Notes under the pieces: model-generated
Databases searched by the model: none
Told to the model about the DNA's origin: nothing
What the model saw: only the letters and a program-made list of their open reading frames with translations
Program-made: the position numbers and the translations under genes
Shown: positions 34,778-42,518 of the stretch, one piece after another
Layout of the letters: every line of letters begins with the position of its first letter
Numbering within the stretch: the stretch's first letter is position 1
NCBI GenBank assembly: GCA_016786495.1
Contig: JAEUUJ010000022.1
Span: forward strand, 62,001 to 126,000
Reading direction: 5' to 3'
Origin: Cyclobacteriaceae bacterium
GTDB taxonomy: Bacteria > Bacteroidota > Bacteroidia > Cytophagales > Cyclobacteriaceae
Length of the DNA: 64,000 bases

Positions 34778-34789
34778 TGACAAAAATCA
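34778..34789. promoter_or_regulatory. Crp/Fnr-type box between divergent kinase and USP genes
   Basis: TGACAAAAATCA, identical to the site before ccoNO, lies in the 80-bp gap between the minus-strand PAS kinase (start 34746) and the plus-strand USP (start 34827 or 34872). It could serve either direction. Confidence 0.65.
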
Positions 34790-34826
34790 TGTTTCGAGGT
34801 GAGCGAAGTCGGATTTTACGGGCCAC

Positions 34827-35270
34827 ATGCGACTTATTTTTGTTCTCGTGAAGCCGACTATCGAATCCACAGTGAAGACAATATTGTGCACCATTGATTT
34901 CTCGAATTCTACCAGGCATTCGATCGAATGGGCTGTTTCCATGGCCCGGCACATGCGCGCGCACCTGTCGATTCTCTATACATATCGGCTGATCCAGCCG
35001 CGAACGGATGAAGTGATCCTGAAGAAGAAAGTTATCGAACAGGAGGCCCGCGAAAAATTCCAGGTTCTTGAAAACGAGTTTCTTTCCAAGGAAGGCATCT
35101 CGTACGATTTCAAAATAGAAGTTGGGTTTATTTCGGATCGCATTGAGGATCACGCCAAAAAAAATACGCTCGATTTCGTTGTGATGGACAAAACCATGAG
35201 AACGAACAGCAACGAATCGCTCGATGAATTAATGGAACATATTCATGTTCCGATGCTCGTGGTGCCCTGA
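34827..35270 (+). CDS. Universal stress protein (UspA family)
   Basis: This is a single UspA domain with the N-terminal strand Lys-Thr-Ile-Leu-Cys-Thr-Ile-Asp-Phe-Ser, Phe-Val-Val-Met-Asp-Lys in the fourth strand and the C-terminal Val-Pro-Met-Leu-Val-Val-Pro. The ATP-binding Gly-x2-Gly-x9-Gly pattern is replaced by an Asn/Glu-rich segment, so it is probably of the non-ATP type. The ATG at 34827 gives 147 residues; the GTG at 34872 gives a start that fits the family better. It faces the PAS kinase operon across a shared Crp/Fnr-type box, which suggests induction under low oxygen or stress. Confidence 0.9.
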   Translation: MRLIFVLVKPTIESTVKTILCTIDFSNSTRHSIEWAVSMARHMRAHLSILYTYRLIQPRTDEVILKKKVIEQEAREKFQVLENEFLSKEGISYDFKIEVGFISDRIEDHAKKNTLDFVVMDKTMRTNSNESLDELMEHIHVPMLVVP

Positions 35271-35420
35271 ACGCGATCGGGCAAACAATGCCCCCAACAG
35301 GCTCATCCAAAAAATCCTGATTTTAAAACACAGTATCCGCCCGGATAATTAACTGGCCCATATATGAGGTTTGCAGCGTCATTTGCCTATTTTTGACCGC
35401 AACCTGCCAACCGAGCCTCT

Positions 35421-35660
35421 ATGAAAACAATGACGTGCAAACAACTGGGCGGAGCGTGCGATCATCCGCTCAGCGCCAATTCATTCGATGAAATTGCCAT
35501 GCTCGTCAGCAAGCACGCGCGCGAAATGGTGGGCAAAGGCGATCAGGCCCATATCGAAGCCATGAATGAAATGCGTCAGCAAATGATATCGCCTCAGGCT
35601 ATGCAGGCCTGGATGGCCGATAAGCGGAAGGCCTTCGATTCCCTTCCGGACGAACTGTAG
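35421..35660 (+). CDS. DUF1059 small protein
   Basis: The 79-residue cytosolic protein matches DUF1059. It begins Met-Lys-Thr-Met-Thr-Cys-Lys-Gln-Leu-Gly-Gly-Ala-Cys-Asp, with two Cys near the start, and has a helical C-terminal half. The conserved Cys/Asp/His residues hint at metal binding, but no function is known to me. It stands alone, 150 bp after the USP and before the TetR gene. Confidence 0.88.
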   Translation: MKTMTCKQLGGACDHPLSANSFDEIAMLVSKHAREMVGKGDQAHIEAMNEMRQQMISPQAMQAWMADKRKAFDSLPDEL

Positions 35661-35812
35661 GGAAGCCGGTGCTTTACCGGTTTAACCCTGCCAGACATTT
35701 TAAAAACGCTAAAAATCCCCTTTTTAGCCCAAAATCAACGAATCTTTTTTTTAAAGAGGCAGAACTTTTTAGCTTTACGGGCGTTAATAGTAATACTATC
35801 AAACACAATAGC

Positions 35813-36496
35813 ATGGCTATTTTGACCTATAGATTGTCCAGCAACCTGTATCTGCGCGACCCTCAGGAGACCGAATTGGGAAGGAACATCGTTACGGCAA
35901 GCATCGTCCTGATCGATACCCTGGGCTTCGAGGAATTTACCTTTCGCAAACTGGCCGCAGAGATTTCGTCAACGGAGGCATCCGTTTACCGGTATTTCGA
36001 AAACAAGCATAAACTCCTCACCTACCTGATCGACTGGTACTGGACGTGGCTCGAGCATCGCATCGATTTTTATACCCATAACATTGAAGATCCGAAAGAA
36101 CGGCTAAAAATCTGCCTGCGTAAATTGTGCGAACCTAAAACATTCGACACCGCTACGGATGCGCTCGATGAAAGCGCTCTTGAACGCATCGTAAGCGCGG
36201 AGTTCGAAAAAACATTTTTAACCAAGCATGTCGATGCCGATAATAAAGAAGGGCTTTTCCTTCCGTATAAATCGCTTTGTAAAAAGATTGCTTCGTTCAT
36301 TAAGGCCGCAAATCCTGCGTATGAGTTCCCGAATTCACTGACGAGTACCATCATCATTGTCGTGAAGCATCAACTTTACTACGCGCAGCATCTTCCGTCT
36401 TTATCTGATATCAAATACAATCCGAAAAAACACTTCGATACGCTGTATACCCTTGTTGAAGGCCTCGTATTCAAAACCATTCAAGTACCGTTATGA
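35813..36496 (+). CDS. TetR family regulator
   Basis: The 227-residue product has an N-terminal TetR HTH (Thr-Phe-Arg-Lys-Leu-Ala-Ala-Glu-Ile then Thr-Glu-Ala-Ser-Val-Tyr-Arg-Tyr-Phe, residues about 42-65) and an all-helical ligand domain. An upstream codon at 35669 is in frame, but the ATG at 35813 gives the family-typical N-terminus. It overlaps the start of the ABC transporter gene by 4 bp and heads the TetR/ABC/HlyD/TolC operon, which it most likely represses until an export substrate or stress ligand binds. Confidence 0.92.
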   Translation: MAILTYRLSSNLYLRDPQETELGRNIVTASIVLIDTLGFEEFTFRKLAAEISSTEASVYRYFENKHKLLTYLIDWYWTWLEHRIDFYTHNIEDPKERLKICLRKLCEPKTFDTATDALDESALERIVSAEFEKTFLTKHVDADNKEGLFLPYKSLCKKIASFIKAANPAYEFPNSLTSTIIIVVKHQLYYAQHLPSLSDIKYNPKKHFDTLYTLVEGLVFKTIQVPL

Positions 36497-38649
36497 CAAA
36501 CAGTCAACTGGAAAAAATCATTCAGGAGAGTTCATTGGCGCTCGGACAGTCAATTGATCCCGGCATCATTGAAGATATCACCCGCAATGTGCGCTCGTAT
36601 GACGAATCCGAGCTGCAGGAACTGAAACGCGACCTGATTGAATCGGCAAGAAAAGTAAACCTGGCGGTTTTCGATAACACCATCGTAGAAACCGAACTCG
36701 CTGATTTTCTGAAAGAGTCGCTTGAGGTTGTTCTGCTATTCCATACGCGCAACAACATACTTACCCCCGTGTTGGTGCGCATGGAAGGTAAAACGGTAAA
36801 ATCGCTGCTCGATGGAAAAACATTCCGCTTGCGCGAGTTCGCAAATTCGCAAGACTGGCTTACCGCTCAAGGCGGGATAAGCTGCCTGACGCTGATGAAG
36901 TACTCATCGTTCACAGGCTCTTCGGCAGAGGGCGACAGCACAAAACTTTCACCGGTAAAGCGATTATTCCGGTTGCTCGGAACCGAACGAAAAGACATCG
37001 CTTACATCATGGTGTATGCGCTGATCATCGGTATGGTGAGTTTGATGCTGCCGATCGGATTGCAGAGTACGGTTGAACTTGTGTCGGGCGGAGTATTTTT
37101 CAGTTCCGTGTACGTGCTTATCGGGTTGGTCATTGTAGGCGTGCTGGCAACCGGAATACTGCAGATTGTTCAGCTTAGTCTGGTGGAACACCTGCAGCAA
37201 AAGATTTTTGCAAAAGGTGCGTTTGAATTTGCCTTCCGCATTCCCAAAATAAAAATGGAGGCATTAGACCGATACTATGCACCAGAACTTGTAAACCGGT
37301 TCTTTGATATCATCACGGTACAAAAAGGCCTCCCAAAAATTCTTATCGAACTTTCGTCTGCCGCGATTCAGATTCTTTTCGGCCTTATTCTGATGTCGCT
37401 GTACCACCCGTTCTTTGTATTCTTCGGAATATTTCTCATCTCCATTCTTGCCATCATGCTGGCATTTACCGGCAAACGCGGACTAAGCTCTTCCATCGAG
37501 GAATCGAAATACAAATACAAGGTTGTGCAGTGGCTGGAGGAAATGGCGCGTGCCATTCATTCGTTCAAACTGATGGGTAACACGGATCTTCCCTACAAAC
37601 GCACCGATGGCGCTTTGGCAAACTATCTCAAGCACCGGAAATCGCATTTCAGTGTGCTGATGATTCAGTTTTCATCTTTCGTGTTTGTGAAAGTGGCTGT
37701 TACCGGAGCGCTGTTGATTCTGGGTACCATCCTCGTAGTAAACCGCGAAATTACACTGGGTCAGTTTGTGGCGGCCGAAGTGGTGATCATTCTCGTACTG
37801 GCCGCAGTGGAAAAAATGATCATGCATACCGAAGTGGTATACGACATGCTCACTGCGGTTGATAAAGTTGCACACCTCACTGATTTGCCTCTGGAACGCT
37901 CGGGCGGACTGGATTTCCCACGCAATTCAATCGACACGGGTTATTCCATTGAGCTCAATAACCTGACGTACAAATTCAAAGACTCAGCCGTCCCCATCCT
38001 GAAGGGCTTAAACCTCCGCATTGAAAAAAAGGAACGGATATGTATTTCAGGAACTCCGGGCAGCGGCAAGTCGCTTCTGGCACACATTATCTCCGGCCTG
38101 TACACCGATTACCAGGGAGGCATCTCCGTAAACGGCTATTCACTGCGGGATATTGACCTGGCGCATTTGCGCGATAAGGTTTCCAAGAACATCTCGAACG
38201 ATGACATCTTTGACGGAACCCTGTACGACAACATTTTGCTCGGAAAGGCAATTCGTCCCGAAGAAGCGATTGAGGCGCTGAAGAAGGTAGGTCTTCACGA
38301 ATATGTTTCGGCATTGCCCGAAGGACTTCAAACAAAATTGATCAGTGGCGGAAAAGGGCTTTCCAATTCCACCATTCATAAATTGATTCTGGCGCGCTGC
38401 CTGGCCAAGAAACCAGAACTGTTAATTTTGAACAACTTCTTCTCAGGCTTAAGCAAATCCGATAGGATCGACTTGATTCAGTGCGTGATTGACCCGGCCG
38501 AAGCCTGGACACTGGTTGCAGTATCCAACGACCCGTTGGTGATGGCTGCGAGCGATCGCGTGATCATCATGGACAAGGGTCAAATCATTGAAACAGGTTC
38601 TTACGAAACGCTCTATAAAAACGGAGTTATCCAAAAATACATCGAATAG
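36493..38649 (+). CDS. ABC exporter with degenerate ATPase motifs
   Basis: The 718-residue half-transporter has an N-terminal soluble region (about 1-150), a six-helix membrane domain (about 170-440) and a nucleotide-binding domain (about 485-718). The order TetR, ABC, HlyD, TolC is that of a type 1 secretion or efflux system. Walker A is intact (Gly520 to Ser527), and the signature Ser-Gly-Gly-Lys-Gly starts at 618. Other catalytic positions are not normal: Walker B Asp and the catalytic Glu are Asn647 and Asn648, the H-loop His is Asn679, and the Q-loop Gln appears to be Ser568. Hydrolysis should be weak or absent, unless a second active subunit is supplied elsewhere. The rest of the sequence shows no decay. 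Confidence 0.93.
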   Translation: MTNSQLEKIIQESSLALGQSIDPGIIEDITRNVRSYDESELQELKRDLIESARKVNLAVFDNTIVETELADFLKESLEVVLLFHTRNNILTPVLVRMEGKTVKSLLDGKTFRLREFANSQDWLTAQGGISCLTLMKYSSFTGSSAEGDSTKLSPVKRLFRLLGTERKDIAYIMVYALIIGMVSLMLPIGLQSTVELVSGGVFFSSVYVLIGLVIVGVLATGILQIVQLSLVEHLQQKIFAKGAFEFAFRIPKIKMEALDRYYAPELVNRFFDIITVQKGLPKILIELSSAAIQILFGLILMSLYHPFFVFFGIFLISILAIMLAFTGKRGLSSSIEESKYKYKVVQWLEEMARAIHSFKLMGNTDLPYKRTDGALANYLKHRKSHFSVLMIQFSSFVFVKVAVTGALLILGTILVVNREITLGQFVAAEVVIILVLAAVEKMIMHTEVVYDMLTAVDKVAHLTDLPLERSGGLDFPRNSIDTGYSIELNNLTYKFKDSAVPILKGLNLRIEKKERICISGTPGSGKSLLAHIISGLYTDYQGGISVNGYSLRDIDLAHLRDKVSKNISNDDIFDGTLYDNILLGKAIRPEEAIEALKKVGLHEYVSALPEGLQTKLISGGKGLSNSTIHKLILARCLAKKPELLILNNFFSGLSKSDRIDLIQCVIDPAEAWTLVAVSNDPLVMAASDRVIIMDKGQIIETGSYETLYKNGVIQKYIE

Positions 38650-38651
38650 GT

Positions 38652-39941
38652 ATGCTGAAAATTTCGAAATACAATATGTACAAGAACATAGAGCCAGAAC
38701 GGCTTTATGCACTTCGTAGTTTACGCGGACCTTCCGGTGCCCGGCTCCTGGCCCGCTTGCTGCTGGTGATCCTGGGGATGTTCATTATCGTTTTGTTCCT
38801 GCCGTGGCAGCAGAACATCCGCGGTAGCGGATTAGTAACCGCGCTTGATCCTGCCAACCGGCCACAGCGCGTGGAAGCTGTAATTGCCGGCCGCGTGCAG
38901 CGCTGGCATGTACGCGAAGGTGACTTCGTTAACGCGGGTGACACCATCGTAACGCTTTCGGAAGTGAAGGAAAAGTACTTTGATCCGGAGTTGCTCAAGC
39001 GAATGGAACAGCAAATCTCAGCCAAAGAAAACGCGATCAAATCTAAAAACCTGAAAGCCGAGGCGCTTCAGCGTCAGATCAATGCGTTGCGGGAGGCCAA
39101 AGATTTGAAAGTGTCGCAATCGAGAGCCAAGCGCGATGCAGATAAGATTCGTTTCGAAAACGCAGAGAACCAATACTCCCGGAATAAGAAACTCTTTGAA
39201 GCCGGCAACATTCCGTTAACCAAGCTGCAGGATTTTGAATATAAGTATCGCGGAGCCGAAGCGGATTATCAGAATTCAATTCTTGAGCTTAGCCGGGTTG
39301 AGGTGGAATATCTCGACAAGATCAACAAGGCGGAATCGGAATTAAACAACACTTTTTCCGACATCTTTGAAGGACAAGGCGATCTGGTTAAATACAGAAA
39401 TGAGTTTACAAACACGACCATTCGTCAGGCGCAATATCAGGTTGTCACTTCGCAATCCGGGTATGTTGTGAAGGCGATGAAAGCCGGTCTCGGAGAAACC
39501 ATCAATGAAGGTGATGCGATCTGTACCATTATGCCTACCACCGACCAACTGGCGGTGGAGATGTATGTGCGCGCGATGGACGTTCCGTTGATCAGTGCAG
39601 GAAGAAAAGTCCGTATCCAGTTTGACGGTTGGCCCGCGGTGCAATTCTCCGGTTGGCCAAGTGTTTCTGTCGGTACGTTTGGCGGTCGGGTAAAGGTGAT
39701 CGATTATGTAAGCTCCAAGTCGGGGGAATTCAGAATTCTTTTGGTTCCCGATACCGAAGATGGTGAGTGGCCAAAAGAGCTTCGGGTTGGTTCAGGTACA
39801 AAGGGTTGGGTTATGCTCGACAATGTACCGGTATGGTACGAACTGTGGCGACAGTTGAACGGCTTCCCGCCAAGCTTATATGAAAAGCCGGAGGGTGATT
39901 CATTTAATGAAAGCGCATCGAAAAAATCAAAAAGCAAATAG
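38652..39941 (+). CDS. HlyD-type membrane fusion protein
   Basis: The 429-residue product has one N-terminal membrane helix (about 31-53), then a lipoyl-type half (Val-Glu-Ala-Val-Ile-Ala-Gly-Arg-Val near 75), a long coiled-coil hairpin (about 110-220), the second lipoyl half and a beta-barrel domain. It is the periplasmic adaptor linking the ABC protein (2 bp upstream) to the TolC channel (3 bp downstream). Confidence 0.95.
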   Translation: MLKISKYNMYKNIEPERLYALRSLRGPSGARLLARLLLVILGMFIIVLFLPWQQNIRGSGLVTALDPANRPQRVEAVIAGRVQRWHVREGDFVNAGDTIVTLSEVKEKYFDPELLKRMEQQISAKENAIKSKNLKAEALQRQINALREAKDLKVSQSRAKRDADKIRFENAENQYSRNKKLFEAGNIPLTKLQDFEYKYRGAEADYQNSILELSRVEVEYLDKINKAESELNNTFSDIFEGQGDLVKYRNEFTNTTIRQAQYQVVTSQSGYVVKAMKAGLGETINEGDAICTIMPTTDQLAVEMYVRAMDVPLISAGRKVRIQFDGWPAVQFSGWPSVSVGTFGGRVKVIDYVSSKSGEFRILLVPDTEDGEWPKELRVGSGTKGWVMLDNVPVWYELWRQLNGFPPSLYEKPEGDSFNESASKKSKSK

Positions 39942-39944
39942 CCT

Positions 39945-41402
39945 ATGAATCGGGTAGTATTTGTTTGGCTTACGTGCCTGGCAGCAGTGACATCAGGTTT
40001 CAGTCAGCGTACACATGGAATTGATACGTTGTTAGTGGAATCGGACAGCGCTACACGATTCGCGCTCAACGACCTGTTCACGGTTGTGATTGCAAATCAT
40101 CCGGTTGCCCGGCAGGCCTCACTCCTCTCGGAAAGTGCCCGACAGGAATTGCGCCTGGCAAAGGGAAGCTTCGACCCGAAGGTGCAGATGCAGTATCTGG
40201 TGAAGCAAAACGAGGGTGTTGAGTACTACCGCATGCTTAACGGTGGCGTCAAAATTCCTACGCGGATTGCAATCGATCCTACCATCGGGGTTGAACAGAA
40301 CCGGGGTGCTTACCTAAATCCGGAACGCTACATCGGATCGCCTACCGACTACACTCAACTGTATGCGGGTGTATCCATGCCCGTGGGTCGCGGACTCTTT
40401 ATTGACGAACGCAGAGCCACGCTGAACCAGGCTGCCCTGATGAAAGACCTGAACGAAGCGGAGCAGATCAAAATTGTCAACAAGCTGCTGCTTCAAGCCG
40501 CAAAGGAATACTGGACCTGGTTTTACGCCACCGCGAACTATCAGTTAATTCGAAAGAACCGGCAAATTGCTCTGGACATCATGTCGCGCATCAAAACTTC
40601 GTACACGTATGGCGAAGTCGCGCTTGTGGACACCGTTCAGGCATCCATAACGGTACAGCAACGGTCGGTCGAGTTGCTGGAGGCAAAAGTAAATCTCGAC
40701 AACGCACGCTTGTCTATCTCCACATACTTATGGGACAGTGCTGGCTATCCGCTCGAACTTCGGGAATCAATCATTCCGGTGTATGAGCCGGAGGATGCTG
40801 CATGGCTTGACCCCGCTCGGGTAAGTGAACTGCGCGACAATGCGATGAACAATCACCCGGAGATTCGTAAAATCTCCATTAAGATCAAGCAATTGGAAAT
40901 CGACCGGAAACTGGCAGCAGAATTTCTGAAACCCGAACTTAACCTGAGCTACTATTTCCTGAATAAACCTTTCGACTACTCCGGATTAAATAACGATCGC
41001 TGGGGCGACAATTATAAATTCGGAGTTGATTTCGCGATGCCGATATTCCTGCGAAAGGAACGCTCCAAACTTGCGTTAACAAAGCTTAAGATTACAAACT
41101 CCACGTACGAGCGCTCAGACGCGCAGCGTTCGATCCGGGTTGAAATTGATCAGGCCTACAACCGGCTGATTACCCTCCGGCAAATCATTACATCCCAACA
41201 ACAGATGGTTGACAGTTATAACCGGATCGTAAATGCAGAACTCATGAACCTGAACGAAGGTGAAAGTGATTTGTTCAAAATCAACGTGCAGCTTGAAAAG
41301 CTGCTGCAGTCACAAAGCAAGTTACTGAAACAACTCGCTGAACTGGAAAAAGAAAAAGTCTACTTTCTGTGGGCCTCGGGTGTAACGAATCTGGAACTCT
41401 AA
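39945..41402 (+). CDS. TolC-type outer-membrane channel
   Basis: The 485-residue product has a signal peptide (ending Gly-Phe-Ser-Gln near residue 20) and two TolC repeats of long coiled-coil helices and beta-hairpins. It shows the usual Ala-Lys-Gly-Ser-Phe-Asp-Pro-Lys segment near 73-80 and a Leu-Ala-Ala-Glu-Phe-Leu-Lys-Pro-Glu-Leu-Asn-Leu segment near 323. It provides the outer-membrane exit for the ABC/HlyD pair. The stop is 15 bp from the convergent photolyase-like gene, with no strong hairpin between them. Confidence 0.95.
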   Translation: MNRVVFVWLTCLAAVTSGFSQRTHGIDTLLVESDSATRFALNDLFTVVIANHPVARQASLLSESARQELRLAKGSFDPKVQMQYLVKQNEGVEYYRMLNGGVKIPTRIAIDPTIGVEQNRGAYLNPERYIGSPTDYTQLYAGVSMPVGRGLFIDERRATLNQAALMKDLNEAEQIKIVNKLLLQAAKEYWTWFYATANYQLIRKNRQIALDIMSRIKTSYTYGEVALVDTVQASITVQQRSVELLEAKVNLDNARLSISTYLWDSAGYPLELRESIIPVYEPEDAAWLDPARVSELRDNAMNNHPEIRKISIKIKQLEIDRKLAAEFLKPELNLSYYFLNKPFDYSGLNNDRWGDNYKFGVDFAMPIFLRKERSKLALTKLKITNSTYERSDAQRSIRVEIDQAYNRLITLRQIITSQQQMVDSYNRIVNAELMNLNEGESDLFKINVQLEKLLQSQSKLLKQLAELEKEKVYFLWASGVTNLEL

Positions 41403-41417
41403 CGCGTTTCGGTTACA

Positions 41418-42515
41418 TTAAGCGTTCTTCCGGCTTCGCTTTTCGCACGCTTTCCAGTATGCCGAGAATGAACTTTTCGGTTCAACTTCCGGAAACATCC
41501 ATACTGCGTTATCGCGTTCACCGCGATAATGACGGCTGATCGGATGGTCTTTAAAGTACACGTGTGTGAAATGCTCCAGTCCGGGAATTTCGTTGAACTC
41601 ACCGGTAACTACCTGAATACCCGGCACCAACTTCTGCGCGGTTGTGATCACAAACCTCAGCACATGATCCGATACCGGGAACGATTTGAAATGCGAAGGC
41701 TCAAGCAACAAAACGCGATTGGCGGGCATATCGCTGCGCCATGCCGGATCAATGTTATACGAATTGTAAATCAGCAAAGGCAAACCAAGATCGAGTTCAG
41801 GTGGAGTCGTTAGCGGCAAGTTGCACGTCAGCGGAAGATTGGCATTCTCCGTAAGCGATTCAGGTATCGGCATCGAATCCAGTTTATCGTAACCACAATC
41901 CATGAATGTTCCCGTCTGAACCGTTTCGCTAAAGCGATTCAGGTTTTCCTGATTGAAATAATACTTCTTGTTACTAAACGTTCCCGCAACCCACTGCCAA
42001 CTGAGCGAATTGCTCGCTACATCCCCGTCAAGCAGATGGTAGTACATCCAGCGCGAAGGATTTAGCCAATGCGCCTGACCAATGTTACACGCAAGGGATG
42101 CAACATACATGCGGGCATGGTTATGCATATACCCGGTAGTCACCATTTTTTTAATCGGTTCGTCAATGGCGTGCAATCCCGTTGTTCCGGCTGCGAGGTT
42201 GGTGATCATGCTATGATGCGCAACAGGCTGCTGGGCATGGTAGAAGTCGGCAAGAATGCGCGTACCATGTGTCCACCACATCCGCTGAAAGTACTCGCGC
42301 CATGCGAGTTCGCTGATAAAACTCTTTGCCTTTTCGGGTGAATGATGTTCTAAAATGATTTCGCGGATACGGTTGAGCGAAATCACTCCGCGCGAAATGT
42401 AAGGCGACAATCCGGACACGTTACCCGAATAAAAATTTCGTGTTCTGGCGTACTGTTCAACGTCAAACCGTTTGATGACGTCAAGGATATCTTCGTACGA
42501 TGAAATGGTCAGCAC
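41418..42515 (-). CDS. Photolyase-like FAD protein with reversed domain order
   Basis: The 365-residue product begins directly with the photolyase FAD-binding domain (about 1-215). It keeps the key runs Leu-Ser-Pro-Tyr-Ile-Ser, Ser-Glu-Leu-Ala-Trp-Arg-Glu-Tyr-Phe, Gly-Tyr-Met-His-Asn-His-Ala-Arg-Met and Asp-Gly-Asp-Val-Ala-Ser-Asn with Trp-Gln-Trp-Val. The usual N-terminal alpha/beta domain is absent. Instead about 140 C-terminal residues show alpha/beta character with Arg-Val-Leu-Leu-Leu-Glu and a following helix, resembling the N-terminal domain of other photolyases. A swapped domain order is inferred. It follows the second photolyase gene by 3 bp, so the pair is an operon. It may repair DNA or act as a blue-light sensor. 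Confidence 0.88.
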   Translation of the reverse strand: MLTISSYEDILDVIKRFDVEQYARTRNFYSGNVSGLSPYISRGVISLNRIREIILEHHSPEKAKSFISELAWREYFQRMWWTHGTRILADFYHAQQPVAHHSMITNLAAGTTGLHAIDEPIKKMVTTGYMHNHARMYVASLACNIGQAHWLNPSRWMYYHLLDGDVASNSLSWQWVAGTFSNKKYYFNQENLNRFSETVQTGTFMDCGYDKLDSMPIPESLTENANLPLTCNLPLTTPPELDLGLPLLIYNSYNIDPAWRSDMPANRVLLLEPSHFKSFPVSDHVLRFVITTAQKLVPGIQVVTGEFNEIPGLEHFTHVYFKDHPISRHYRGERDNAVWMFPEVEPKSSFSAYWKACEKRSRKNA

Positions 42516-42518
42516 GCG

